Assembly: GCA_020886235.1 (NCBI GenBank)
Contig: AP025250.1
Location: forward strand, 434,001-498,000
DNA: 64,000 bases
From: Candidatus Dependentiae bacterium Noda2021
GTDB lineage: Bacteria > Babelota > Babeliae > Babelales > Vermiphilaceae
Reading direction: 5' to 3'
The translations under genes were made by a program, and so were the position numbers. Positions 8,458 to 18,031 of the stretch are shown in pieces. Below the pieces are notes generated by a model. That model searched no databases and had not been told where the DNA came from. It saw nothing but the letters and a program-made list of their open reading frames with translations. Position 1 is the first letter of the stretch. The number at the start of each line of letters is the position of its first letter.

Positions 8458-11250
8458 TTATAGTGCTTCTGAACCGAACACAATTTTCTTAATATCACTA
8501 ATACCCAGTGTTTCTGCTTTAAATAGAGCATTACTTAATTCACGAAGTTTATCTTTGTGAGTTATTAAGAGTTTTTCTATTTCAGACTCATAGTGTGCTA
8601 TTTGAGCGAGCGCTGCAGCATTAATACGTTCTTGGTCTTTTTTGGATAGTTCTTTAAGATCAATACCACCGGTTAACGTAGCTTTAATCTGTTTAAATAC
8701 CCATTGCTTGTAGCCTGGTTTAAAGTTGCTACAGGTTCCTAATAATACTTTTTCTGCAATGCGGCCAGCAAGGTATGATTGCGCAATCTTCTCACGTTCT
8801 TCGTTAGTGATCAAATCATTGGTATCATGCTCATGGTAGGTAAACACCGCACCAAGCTCAGTACCCGTTTGTTTTGAGCCACTTGGTTTGTAATACTGAT
8901 CCACAACACCTTCTTCTTTAACCTTTACTACAATAGGCTTGATAGTAACTTTAGAGATCTTAGATTCAAGATCTAATAACAAGTGAACAAGGGTTCGTCC
9001 TGCTTGGTGAGCGGCCATAAATTGTTTTTCTTTTGCCGTAACGTTTTTGCTATCAAAATCCACAATTTTGCGAATCTTTTTATCAAGTGATCGTTCAAAG
9101 ATCTCTTGATTGAGGATTTCACCGCGAATACTGCCGCTAATAAATGCGTCATCAATCATAGATTTGATATCTTCATATGAACAGTCTTCAGTTTGGTAAG
9201 TAAGATACTCAATATCAATACCAAATGATTCTGGATCAATCGCATGCTTATTAAGTTCACGCAAGATATACTCTTTACGTTCAGCGCAGGTTGGCATTTG
9301 GAAACGAATTTCTAATCCAAATCTTCCATTTTGCAATAATGCCGTATCAAGGTTTTCAGGTCTATTGGTTGTTGCAATAATGATCACCTGTTTTTTTGGA
9401 TCTTTATCAAGAACGCCACTCATCGCTTGCAAGAATTCACTTAAACGTTTTGCATTGCTTGAGCGCTGAAGGCCAAGTAAGTCTATTTCATCGATAAAAA
9501 TGACGCATGGCGCATATAGTTTTGCCATATGCAACCACAGCTCAATACTCTCTGATTGAAGCATATTAGCATCAAGAGCAAAGAAGCGAACGCCTTTTTC
9601 AGGGTTTTCTTTATTGATTTCACCCTGTATTGCTCGTGCCAAGAAGGTTTTTCCGGTACGAGTAGGTCCGGTTAATAAAATACCCGTAGGCGGAGCGATT
9701 TCGCTTGCATCCCAACGTTCTGGATCCTTAATGTATTTTAAGTGAGGCCGCACCATATTTTTAGCATATTCAAGACCAATAATGTCATCAAAGGTTACAA
9801 CAGGTCGTATTTCTTCAATACCATCTGCAATTTTACGGTATGACCCACCTTTAAGACGATTAAATAGTACTTTGACAGATTTCTTCATCCACGGATTAAT
9901 GTTTACCGACCATTCTTTGTATGCGGCTGCAGTTACTGTAGCGGTTAGGAATTTACCAATTGGAGTAGAGCCTGAAATAACATTTGCGATATAGTTATCG
10001 AGCTGTCCTAACCATTTGATAGGTTTTTCAGGATCTTGTATTTCAACTACTTTGGTGATTACGGGATTTAGTTTTGCATCTAAAACTAAATTATTATTAG
10101 CATCGCGTTGATAGGTAATTTCTTTTGATTTAATACGACTTCTCCATCCAAAGAAACTTCTAAAGCCAGGAATAGCATCAGCATATGCATGTTGATCAAA
10201 ATAATACCACAAGAAAGTAGCCATACCACCTACGGCCAAACCGGCGCCAATGCGGGTAGGTAGTTTATATTTTTGTGCAGGCACCACGACATAATCATCA
10301 AATGCGCGCGCCAAACGATTAACGTACGTTAAATTGGCTTTTTCAGTATTTTTTTGAAGCTGAGCTAATTCATTTGATGTGAGAGCCATTTGAACTTTTA
10401 GTTCTTCCAGCCCTAAAAGACTATCTTCTGGCTTGCGGGTAAGGTATTTGTCTAATTCAATTTTATCAAGTGCTTTAAATTTGTTTTTAGTGCATGCATT
10501 AAGCTGATTAATGATGGCTCGGGTAATCGTATGGGCTACATTGAGAAGCTGTATTGACGCAGGCGAAGTAATAATTTGCTGCTGTATCATTTGAAGAATA
10601 CTGCGTAACTCCATCAGGTTTTCACGCAGGGAACCTTTGTTTACATGGTTGCTGCTATTAACAACCCCAGCAATCTTTTGAAGCGTGAAATCAAGAGTAG
10701 TGATTTGGCTTTTAATAGTTACCACTGATTCAGCTAAAACGTCTTGAACTTTTTCGTTAACATGTTTTGCTAATTCATCAATAACCACGGCAATATGTTG
10801 TGCAATTGCTATTTGCTGCTCTAACCCTAACTTTGCATTACCTTCTAAATAGCGTTTAGGATCAAATGGAGGAAACTGTATAAAATCATTTTTTAAGCCG
10901 GCGAGCATGTCTTGGCTTATGCCGTTGGTTACGTGGAGTATAATGCTGATAAACTCATTATCAATTTTTTCTAGGTCAATGTTAGCTATTTGCTCAAGGC
11001 CAGCAAGGTAACCGACGAGGATTTGCGTTTGGGCACCATTTTTTTGGGGAATTAAGCATATAGCACTTTGGGCTATTGATTCGACAAGCTTTTCAAGCTG
11101 AGGCATGAGGGTTTCTCTAAAAAAGAGAGCCTCTTTGGATAATGCTACGGGTGTTGTTACAGGTGCTGGATTTGGTAATTGGCTGGCAGTACTAAAACCT
11201 ACACAGAACAATAACGCCAAACACCACAGGTGATGAACAGCTCGTTTCAT
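8458..11250 (-). CDS. exported FtsH-like AAA+ ATPase with degenerate M41 peptidase domain
   Basis: 930 residues. A signal peptide (1-22) is followed by a helical region of about 300 residues, a short hydrophobic segment (about 334-350), an AAA+ module and an FtsH-type C-terminal domain. The ATPase parts look functional: Walker A GPTRTGKT (528-535), Walker B VIFIDEID (583-590), sensor TTNRPENLD (627-635) and GRFG with the arginine finger region (642-645). In FtsH the zinc site is HEAGH plus a distal Asp. Here it is HQAGR (748-752), and the distal ASND region is replaced by NFKPGYK, so catalytic Glu and at least two zinc ligands are missing. It is therefore probably an unfoldase or remodelling factor. 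Export of an ATP-dependent enzyme is odd; the hydrophobic segments may instead place the ATPase on the cytoplasmic side. A ribosome binding site (AAAGGAA) supports the start. Confidence 0.85.
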   Translation of the reverse strand: MKRAVHHLWCLALLFCVGFSTASQLPNPAPVTTPVALSKEALFFRETLMPQLEKLVESIAQSAICLIPQKNGAQTQILVGYLAGLEQIANIDLEKIDNEFISIILHVTNGISQDMLAGLKNDFIQFPPFDPKRYLEGNAKLGLEQQIAIAQHIAVVIDELAKHVNEKVQDVLAESVVTIKSQITTLDFTLQKIAGVVNSSNHVNKGSLRENLMELRSILQMIQQQIITSPASIQLLNVAHTITRAIINQLNACTKNKFKALDKIELDKYLTRKPEDSLLGLEELKVQMALTSNELAQLQKNTEKANLTYVNRLARAFDDYVVVPAQKYKLPTRIGAGLAVGGMATFLWYYFDQHAYADAIPGFRSFFGWRSRIKSKEITYQRDANNNLVLDAKLNPVITKVVEIQDPEKPIKWLGQLDNYIANVISGSTPIGKFLTATVTAAAYKEWSVNINPWMKKSVKVLFNRLKGGSYRKIADGIEEIRPVVTFDDIIGLEYAKNMVRPHLKYIKDPERWDASEIAPPTGILLTGPTRTGKTFLARAIQGEINKENPEKGVRFFALDANMLQSESIELWLHMAKLYAPCVIFIDEIDLLGLQRSSNAKRLSEFLQAMSGVLDKDPKKQVIIIATTNRPENLDTALLQNGRFGLEIRFQMPTCAERKEYILRELNKHAIDPESFGIDIEYLTYQTEDCSYEDIKSMIDDAFISGSIRGEILNQEIFERSLDKKIRKIVDFDSKNVTAKEKQFMAAHQAGRTLVHLLLDLESKISKVTIKPIVVKVKEEGVVDQYYKPSGSKQTGTELGAVFTYHEHDTNDLITNEEREKIAQSYLAGRIAEKVLLGTCSNFKPGYKQWVFKQIKATLTGGIDLKELSKKDQERINAAALAQIAHYESEIEKLLITHKDKLRELSNALFKAETLGISDIKKIVFGSEAL

Positions 11251-11503
11251 AGATAGTTCCTTTTGAAAATAGAAATTTGCTTACAAGAAGATAGTGTAAC
11301 CAAAAGTATAATTAATTCATAAAAATTGTCGAATGGCAAACAGAGGGAGCCACCTAAGTATGTCGTACTGTTTTAAGCCACAGACAATGTGGTAAAAGAA
11401 ATTTAAATAGCTTATTTTTTAAAAATTGCTGTGTGAAATAAGAACTTTTTAGTATAACTAGAGTACTTTAAAGAATAAATTATTAGTAACGATGAGGAAT
11501 TGC

Positions 11504-12973
11504 ATGAAAATTAAGCTTTTTGCCAAAGGTATTCTGCTCGTAATTTCTGGTGTAGTGTTTCTACCCGGATGTTTTAAAGGGGGCGTTCAAAAAACAGCCT
11601 CAACACAGTGTCCTAATCCTGAAGTAGTGTTGCGGCATGCAATAGATAAAGAAAATGTGGTTGATTTGTTAATTATTGGTAGCGGATCTGCAGGTTGGCC
11701 GGCGGCGATTTACGGTGCGCGTGGCGGACTTAATACCTGGATTATTCAAGGGCAAAAGCCAGGTGGCGCCTTAACTGAAACGTCATATGTTGAAAACTGG
11801 CCGGGTAATGAATCTATCTTAGGCAAAGACTTAATGGCCAATTTAAAGCAACATGCTGAAAAAATGGGTGCGCATGTTCTGACTGATGTCGTAGAACGCG
11901 TAGACTTTAATGTGTGGCCTTTTGAGGTGTACACCCAAGAAGGCTTTAAAATCACTGCGCTTAGTGTGATTGTAGCAACAGGCTCTACACCAATGGTTCT
12001 TGGTGTTAAGGGAGAAAAAGAGTTCTGGGGCCAAGGAGTTACCACGTGCGCGGTGTGTGATGCTGCCTTTTATAAAGATAAAGATGTAGTTGTTGTTGGT
12101 GGTGGAGACACGGCCGTCGAAGAAGCGTTATTATTAGCGCGTTATGCAAAAAACGTAACCATGTTAGTACGTAAAGATAAAATGCGTGCGGCTGCTTCAA
12201 TGCAGGAAAAAATTAAAGGGTACTCAAATATAAGCGTTTTATTTAATCGTGAAGTAAAAGAGATTAAAGGAGACAAGCACGTTACGGGTATTACCGTGTT
12301 TGATAATACGGCAAACATATCTTATGAAATGCCTATTGATGGGGTGTTTTTAGCAATAGGCCACATACCAAACTCTCAAATCGTTAAAGATTACTTGCCG
12401 CTTGATGATCAAGGCTATATTCGTCTTGAAAATCGCAGTCAATCATCATGTATTCCGGGTGTTTTTGTAGCCGGTGATGTGGAAGATCATGTGTATCGCC
12501 AAGCTATTGTTGCAGCAGGCAATGGCGTAAAAGCTGCCTTGGATGCATGGAATTTCTTGATAAAAATTGGATACAATGACGACTTGGTCAAGCAATTATC
12601 AACTAATCGCTTTAATCCAGAGTTAAAACAAGAAAATTTTGTGCAGCACGCAACGACCCTTGCTGAACTTGATGAATTGTTTAACAAAGCGGGAGAAAAG
12701 CCAGTAGTGCTCGATTTCTTTGCCGACTATTGTCCATCCTGCATGCATATGTTGCCGGTATTTGAATCGGTAGCGCAAAAGTTTGAAGATCAAGCGCTGT
12801 TTATTAAAATTGACGCAGCAGTGGGTGCTGAAATAATGCAGAAATATAAAGTATACAAAGTACCTGCATTACTTGTGTTTAAAAATAAAACTCTGGTGAC
12901 CCGATTTAATAAAACCATGGATCGTCAAGAGTTGTTCGACCTAGTCATGCAATACCTTGATACTGAAAAATAA
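11504..12973 (+). CDS. lipid-anchored thioredoxin reductase-thioredoxin fusion
   Basis: 489 residues. Order: lipoprotein signal with FLPGC (Cys23), FAD-binding GSGSAGWPA (59-67), thioredoxin-reductase redox pair CAVC (182-185), NAD(P)H-binding GGGDTAVEEA (199-208) with VRKDKMR in place of HRRDxxR, the FAD motif GVFVAGDVED (319-328), then a linker and a thioredoxin domain with YCPSC (409-413) instead of WCGPC. Such fusions are known, for example in Mycobacterium leprae, but those are cytoplasmic. The start is the ATG behind GAGGAAT; starting earlier would add four residues. If the lipobox is used, the reductase would sit outside the cytoplasm, where NADPH is normally absent. Function as an envelope disulphide or oxidative-stress system is inference. 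Confidence 0.88.
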   Translation: MKIKLFAKGILLVISGVVFLPGCFKGGVQKTASTQCPNPEVVLRHAIDKENVVDLLIIGSGSAGWPAAIYGARGGLNTWIIQGQKPGGALTETSYVENWPGNESILGKDLMANLKQHAEKMGAHVLTDVVERVDFNVWPFEVYTQEGFKITALSVIVATGSTPMVLGVKGEKEFWGQGVTTCAVCDAAFYKDKDVVVVGGGDTAVEEALLLARYAKNVTMLVRKDKMRAAASMQEKIKGYSNISVLFNREVKEIKGDKHVTGITVFDNTANISYEMPIDGVFLAIGHIPNSQIVKDYLPLDDQGYIRLENRSQSSCIPGVFVAGDVEDHVYRQAIVAAGNGVKAALDAWNFLIKIGYNDDLVKQLSTNRFNPELKQENFVQHATTLAELDELFNKAGEKPVVLDFFADYCPSCMHMLPVFESVAQKFEDQALFIKIDAAVGAEIMQKYKVYKVPALLVFKNKTLVTRFNKTMDRQELFDLVMQYLDTEK

Positions 12974-12980
12974 ACGATAA

Positions 12981-13664
12981 TTAAGGTGCCTTGCTTTGCA
13001 TTGCCGAACGAGTAATGCTTGCAAGGTACCACGCTAACGAGCCTTTTAATCCCATTCTAATGTATCGCTCGGGAATAGCGTTTGCAAAATATTCCTCTAT
13101 TGGCGTGGTATTAATCTTCAATTTTGCGTTAAGAATGTCCAACGCCCCACACCAAGCCATGTAATGCCAGCCATTATGAGCGTTATGTTGACTCACGATA
13201 GTTTGTGCCACATTGAGCAGGCTATTTTCTTGGGTTTTTTCGATGATATCTATAATTCGTTCTTTAGTGATATCTGAAAGTGAGCTTTCTTTTACACTCT
13301 CATTCCAAAATCCTGCATGTGCCAATAAGGCAAAAAACGATGCTGCAAAAGGGCTTTTTAGTGCCAAAAATGAAGCATTTGTTTGCGATTCAAGACGTGT
13401 AATTCTTTCTTCGTGATCATCAAGGGTATTTTCAAAATCGCTTTGACTGAGATTGTTATCGTCATGGATGGGCGAGTCGGCGCGTTCAGTTTGTTCACCA
13501 TCTGAAATATTTTCTTGCGATGAACGTATGTTTAAGTTGTTGGTAGAAAGTCTTTTCATGTAATTTGCCATTGTTGTACGTGGTGATATCAATGGATCGT
13601 GCTCCCCACTTAAAAGTGTCGCCGGCAAAGCAAGTAAACAGCCTATAATAGCTAATTTTTTCAT
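12981..13664 (-). CDS. exported protein of unknown function, convergent with the reductase gene
   Basis: 227 residues with a signal peptide (KKLAIIGCLLALPATLLSG). The middle is polar and acidic (SDGEQTERADSP, then a predicted short coiled coil DDHEERITRLESQ). The C-terminal half is helical with modest hydrophobic stretches. No family recognised. It converges on the reductase gene with only seven bases between stops, so no separate terminator is visible there. Confidence 0.68.
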   Translation of the reverse strand: MKKLAIIGCLLALPATLLSGEHDPLISPRTTMANYMKRLSTNNLNIRSSQENISDGEQTERADSPIHDDNNLSQSDFENTLDDHEERITRLESQTNASFLALKSPFAASFFALLAHAGFWNESVKESSLSDITKERIIDIIEKTQENSLLNVAQTIVSQHNAHNGWHYMAWCGALDILNAKLKINTTPIEEYFANAIPERYIRMGLKGSLAWYLASITRSAMQSKAP

Positions 13665-13867
13665 ACAAATCCTTTTTTTAATACTTTTTTTCTAGCGTAA
13701 AATAAACTGAGTTCAAAAAAAAATAGTACATATTTTTTTTGCATCACAGAGAATTAATAGCATTAGAATATGATGTTTTGTTTTTAAAAATTATTGCAAT
13801 CTGAATTTTTCATTTGGTACGATTAGAGGTGAATGAAGTGTAAAAAATTAAAGCCGAGAGTTGTGTC

Positions 13868-14980
13868 ATGATACAATTCACAAAAATACTTACCATACTT
13901 TTTGTTGTAACTAGCTGTGCAGGTTTAAATGCCGTTTCTCCAGACTTAAAGCCTTTAAAAGAGGGTGAAAATGAGTGGGGTAAAGTGGTTGAGTGTCACA
14001 AAGACCTTATTGATGATTCTTTAGTAGAAAAAGTAATGATTTATTCACCTAAAGATGATCAATCTAATGAAAAACTGGTGCGTCACGGGCTTTTGATATT
14101 AAACAAAAATGCTATTGCAACCATTGTTTTTTGTCATGGTTTCATGTGTGACAAATTTGATATTGCGTTTTTATGTAATCTATTTCCCAAAAAGAAGTTT
14201 AATTACTTGTTGTTCGATTTTAGAGCCCATGGTGAAAATGCTCAGGGCCAACAATGTACGTTAGGTAAACATGAGGCATTTGACGTAATTTCCGCCGTTA
14301 AGTTTGCAAAATCACACCCGCAAGTAAGCAGTAAGCCTGTTATTGCCTACGCATTTTCAATGGGTGCCGTATCTGCTATAGAAGCCCAGGCAAAAGATCC
14401 AAGTTTATTTACGGGTATGATTTTAGATTGTCCCTTTGATTCTACTGAAAATGTCTTAAGACAGTGTCTTGATAACATACGCTTTTCCTTTATGGGATAT
14501 CAATTCAACTTACCAGGACGTGGTTTGTTGGCCAAATATGTATTCCATCCCTATTTACAATCGCTAGTAAAAATTGCCCTACGCACTGTGGCACACATTG
14601 ATCCTAAAAATATTGATATTGACGTGCATCCGGTAAAACCTGCTGAATCGGCTGCTAATATTAAAGTGCCATGTTTTTTCATCACGTGTAAAAATGATGA
14701 AAAAATTACCGTAGATGCAGTGAAATCTGTGTATAATGCCGTCGGCGGTTACAAAACATTGTGGATCACCAATGGTAGAAAACATTATGATTCATATTTT
14801 TACAATCACGTAGCCTATACTAAACAAGTGCGTAGTTTTGCCTATGATTTGGTACTAGGTAAGCTCCGTGCTGATCATGACAAAAAAATCATAGAAGATC
14901 CTGAAGATTTACTATCTATTGTAAAAAAGCAGGCTGAAGATTCACTTGAGGTAGCAAAAGCCATTGAGGTTACTCCATGA
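13868..14980 (+). CDS. exported alpha/beta hydrolase
   Basis: 370 residues. The N-terminus has a signal sequence ending VVTSC (Cys17), possibly a lipobox. The alpha/beta-hydrolase features appear in order: VFCHGF oxyanion strand (88-92), FDFRAHG (116-122), nucleophile elbow YAFSMGA with Ser164 (Ala replaces the usual first Gly), an acid candidate in CKNDEKI, and GRKHYDS carrying the catalytic His. Closest in layout to the BAAT/FrsA-like and S9-type serine hydrolases; substrate unknown. The stop overlaps the next gene's start (ATGA), so the two are translationally coupled. Confidence 0.82.
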   Translation: MIQFTKILTILFVVTSCAGLNAVSPDLKPLKEGENEWGKVVECHKDLIDDSLVEKVMIYSPKDDQSNEKLVRHGLLILNKNAIATIVFCHGFMCDKFDIAFLCNLFPKKKFNYLLFDFRAHGENAQGQQCTLGKHEAFDVISAVKFAKSHPQVSSKPVIAYAFSMGAVSAIEAQAKDPSLFTGMILDCPFDSTENVLRQCLDNIRFSFMGYQFNLPGRGLLAKYVFHPYLQSLVKIALRTVAHIDPKNIDIDVHPVKPAESAANIKVPCFFITCKNDEKITVDAVKSVYNAVGGYKTLWITNGRKHYDSYFYNHVAYTKQVRSFAYDLVLGKLRADHDKKIIEDPEDLLSIVKKQAEDSLEVAKAIEVTP

Positions 14981-15600
14981 ACAAAAAGACTATGCTCTGG
15001 GTGCCCTTTGCGCTTATGGGTATAGCGCTTTTGCTCGTGCGTCCGTCTATTAATGCACGGTATGTTGCACTCGAGAATACCAATAGATTTAACAAAGAAT
15101 TAAGTAGAAGTGATTTAGCGGTGGTATGGTTTTATTGCAGTGATCGATGCAATAAAAAAGATAGATGTGCTCGTAATGAGATTGCTCAACAAAAAAATAT
15201 TTTTAAAGATGTCAGTAACGTTACTGATTATCGCCAGGCCGATATGAATTTTATTGCAATAAATACGGCCAACAATGCGTGCTGGAATCAAGAATATAAC
15301 ATTGACAGTTTACCCCAAGTAGTCTTGTTTAAAAATGGAATTATGCTTGAGGGTGCTCGCTTACAGGGTTCTTTTACCTACGCAGAACTGCGCTCGTTTA
15401 TTGAAACTAATTTTAATGATGATATTGATCAAGCTATTAAAGACCGTCAAGAAGAACGCAGATTGCGTGCTCAGGAAGCAGCAGCGTTGTGGGCGCCTTA
15501 TTGGTCCTACTACGGCTGGCCTTACTATTACAATGGTCCGTATTGGGGTGGTTGTTGTGGTGGCGCTGGTATTTATTTTGGTACCGGTTGTGGATACTAA
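14977..15600 (+). CDS. membrane-anchored thioredoxin-like protein
   Basis: 207 residues. An uncleaved or cleaved signal segment (about 5-22) is followed by a thioredoxin-fold pattern: VVWFYCSDRCNKKDRC in the position of the WCxxC strand-turn, then FIAIN, a cis-Pro-like SLPQVVLFKNG, and LRSFIETNF. The active-site spacing CSDRC is non-canonical, so it may be structural rather than a classical disulphide oxidoreductase. The C-terminus is a low-complexity tail rich in Tyr, Trp, Gly and Cys. Four-base overlap with the upstream hydrolase. Confidence 0.75.
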   Translation: MNKKTMLWVPFALMGIALLLVRPSINARYVALENTNRFNKELSRSDLAVVWFYCSDRCNKKDRCARNEIAQQKNIFKDVSNVTDYRQADMNFIAINTANNACWNQEYNIDSLPQVVLFKNGIMLEGARLQGSFTYAELRSFIETNFNDDIDQAIKDRQEERRLRAQEAAALWAPYWSYYGWPYYYNGPYWGGCCGGAGIYFGTGCGY

Positions 15601-15693
15601 ATCTTCATAAAATATCATTTCTTTTAATCCCATCTTTGCTATTCTAAGGTCGGTTGCTCGCAAAACAGTTTAAAACCTATAAAGGTAGCCGAC

Positions 15694-17214
15694 ATGGTTT
15701 CAATAACTATTAATAACAAATCGCTCGCAGAACAATCACAATCTATGGCGCGTGTTTTGTTTGTAGAAGATGGTTTTTCTTTTAATGCAGATTTAACTGC
15801 TATAGAAAAAGAATGTGCGCCGCTCAAACAATTATTAGCAGAGAAAAAATTTACGGGCAAAGCGCTCAGTATGGTGCGTGCGCCCCTTGTTGCCGCGGAT
15901 CATGTAACGTGGCAAGTTATAATGGGTCTTGGTGCTATCAAAGGCTCAAAAAAAATTGATATTGAAGTGTATCGCCGCGCCTTAGGTAAAATAATGCGCT
16001 TGGCAGAAGATAATAAGTGGACGTCATTGGTAATACAATTGCCAAAACCAGAACTTTTTGGCGTTACTGCGCGCTACCTTGCTGAGCAAACAGCATGCGT
16101 TATCAATATGGCTCACTACTATTTTGATATTTTTATCACCGATGAAAGCAGAAGAATTCCTCAAACCGTTTCCGTAACGTTAGCGCTTAATGGTTTAGAT
16201 GATCATGAAGTAGAAGAGGGTCTTAAAAAAGGCACTATTGTTGGTAATGCAATTAATGATGCTCGTCATTGGATTGATTTACCCCCATCAATGTTGACAC
16301 CAGAAAATTTAGCAAATCACGCGCGTGATATTGCGCAAAAATTTAATATGCCTATTACCGTTTTCTCTGAACAAGAGATCAATAAAATGGGAATGGGAGG
16401 CTTAAGCGCTGTTTCTCGTGGCTCAGAACTTGATTGCCAATTGGTTATCATGGAATATCGTGCACCACAAAAAGACGCGCCTACCATTGCTTTTGTTGGA
16501 AAAGGGATCACCTTTGATTCAGGCGGTTTGAGCATAAAGCCAGCTAATTCAATGGAAACTATGAAAGCAGACATGGCAGGAGCTGCTGCAGTAATTGCAA
16601 CGATGAGAGCACTTGGTCAGCTAAAACCTGCGGTCAACGTTATAGCACTTGCGCCAATTTCTGAAAATTTACCAAGTGGTAGTGCAACAAAGCCGGGTGA
16701 TGTATGCCGTTTTTATAATGGTAAAACTGCTGAAATTAAAAATACTGATGCAGAAGGGCGTTTGATATTAGCTGATGCATTATCATACGTGGTAAAACAT
16801 TACAAACCAGATGCGATTATTGATATTGCGACTTTAACAGGTTCTTGCGCTGCGGCTCTTGGGCCGTTCTTCTGCGGCATGATGAGTCAACATGATGAGT
16901 TGGTGGCTGTTGTTCAAGAATCATCAAACCGCTCAGGCGATCGCGTATGGCGTTTACCGTTGCATGATGATTATATTCCAGCGATTAAATCTGCGGTGGC
17001 CGACATTAGTAATATTGGTAGCCCACGCTATATGGCTGGTGCTATTACTGCTGCGCATTTTCTCAAGAATTTTGTAGATGATGTGCCATGGGTGCACTTA
17101 GATATTGCCGGTGTTGATCTTGATGTTCCTGACATTCCGTACTATCGTGCAGCAAGCGCCAGTGGTTTTGGAGTACGCTTGTTAACCGATATTGCAATGA
17201 ATTGGAAAAAATAA
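15694..17214 (+). CDS. pepA: leucyl aminopeptidase (M17)
   Basis: Zinc/manganese-dependent cytosolic exopeptidase releasing N-terminal amino acids. 506 residues, typical length. The C-terminal catalytic domain holds FVGKGITFDSGG, METMKADMAGAAAV and the M17 signature NTDAEGRLILADAL, with metal-binding Asp and Glu intact, and the final ASGFGVRLLTD. The N-terminal domain is shorter in similarity, as usual for M17. ATG preceded by AAAGG. A strong terminator follows. Confidence 0.95.
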   Translation: MVSITINNKSLAEQSQSMARVLFVEDGFSFNADLTAIEKECAPLKQLLAEKKFTGKALSMVRAPLVAADHVTWQVIMGLGAIKGSKKIDIEVYRRALGKIMRLAEDNKWTSLVIQLPKPELFGVTARYLAEQTACVINMAHYYFDIFITDESRRIPQTVSVTLALNGLDDHEVEEGLKKGTIVGNAINDARHWIDLPPSMLTPENLANHARDIAQKFNMPITVFSEQEINKMGMGGLSAVSRGSELDCQLVIMEYRAPQKDAPTIAFVGKGITFDSGGLSIKPANSMETMKADMAGAAAVIATMRALGQLKPAVNVIALAPISENLPSGSATKPGDVCRFYNGKTAEIKNTDAEGRLILADALSYVVKHYKPDAIIDIATLTGSCAAALGPFFCGMMSQHDELVAVVQESSNRSGDRVWRLPLHDDYIPAIKSAVADISNIGSPRYMAGAITAAHFLKNFVDDVPWVHLDIAGVDLDVPDIPYYRAASASGFGVRLLTDIAMNWKK

Positions 17215-17223
17215 CTAAATAAC

Positions 17224-17253
17224 AAGAGGCCCTTACAATAGGGCCTCTTTATT
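17224..17253 (+). terminator. terminator of pepA
   Basis: Perfect nine-base arms (17224-17232 and 17241-17249) with an eight-base loop and a TTATT tail, ten bases after the pepA stop. It may also serve the opposite strand. Confidence 0.8.
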
Positions 17254-17293
17254 ATATTAAAGAATCTAAGTTTCTTAGTTACTTTTCAAATAA

Positions 17294-17611
17294 CTATTGA
17301 GGTACATCTTTACAATACTTTGAGAGAAATGATTGTAAGGCTTTTAAAATTTTTTTCTCTTCTTTTAGCTCACTTTCAATCATTTTTTGAATCTCGCTAA
17401 TTTCCTTAATTTTTTGAATCTCGCTACTAATTTCCTTATAGTCTTTTTGAGCATTTGATAATTTTTCAATTCTATCTTCAATATCGCTAATATCTTTTAT
17501 TAAGTTAATACACTTGTGATTTAATTCTTTATTAAATCCAGAAGCCGTTTTGCTAGCGCTTGTTGATAGAATTATTAATAGTGAGAAAAAAAATAGAAAT
17601 TTTTTTAGCAT
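17294..17611 (-). CDS. small exported coiled-coil protein
   Basis: 105 residues: signal peptide (KKFLFFFSLLIILSTSASKTAS) and then an almost entirely helical, heptad-patterned mature part (ISDIEDRIEKLSNAQKDYKE, with repeats of EIQKIKEISEIQKM). The DNA encoding EISEIQK is locally repeated. Function unknown. It is third in a run of minus-strand genes after the thioredoxin at 18430. Confidence 0.65.
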   Translation of the reverse strand: MLKKFLFFFSLLIILSTSASKTASGFNKELNHKCINLIKDISDIEDRIEKLSNAQKDYKEISSEIQKIKEISEIQKMIESELKEEKKILKALQSFLSKYCKDVPQ

Positions 17612-17649
17612 ATATAACCTTTAGATTCTTAATAAAAATTAATTATAAT

Positions 17650-18021
17650 TCAATACTGTGAGTTCTCAAAATAAATATTTTTCTGTATTGATGACTCTCT
17701 ATAATTACTCATGCACATATCTAAATCAGTAATATTCACCGCATTTATCAAAAATAAAGGGCTCAAACAGCTAGCTATTGCCGTTGTTGTACTAGATGCT
17801 AACAACAACGTGTGATAAAGGATAGACTGTGCAAAGGGCAGATTTTTCTCTTCAATTTTATCTAAACAATATGAACATATTCTCCAGGATCCATAGGCAA
17901 TCCCTGCAGCACAAGCAGCCGATACCGTTAAGGGAATACGATGTGTAGTGTCATTGCTATACGTATTACTAGGCGTCCACAAAAGACCACAGAGTATCAA
18001 CATAACGATTTTAAATACCAT
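17650..18021 (-). CDS. small exported or membrane protein
   Basis: 123 residues. There is a signal peptide (FKIVMLILCGLLW), then two further hydrophobic stretches (about 31-49 and 66-95) with several Cys (WRICSYCLDK, SCLSP, MCMSNY). No family recognised. Ten bases separate it from the upstream thioredoxin gene, so it is likely in the same transcript. Confidence 0.62.
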   Translation of the reverse strand: MVFKIVMLILCGLLWTPSNTYSNDTTHRIPLTVSAACAAGIAYGSWRICSYCLDKIEEKNLPFAQSILYHTLLLASSTTTAIASCLSPLFLINAVNITDLDMCMSNYRESSIQKNIYFENSQY

Positions 18022-18031
18022 ATATGCTCAC

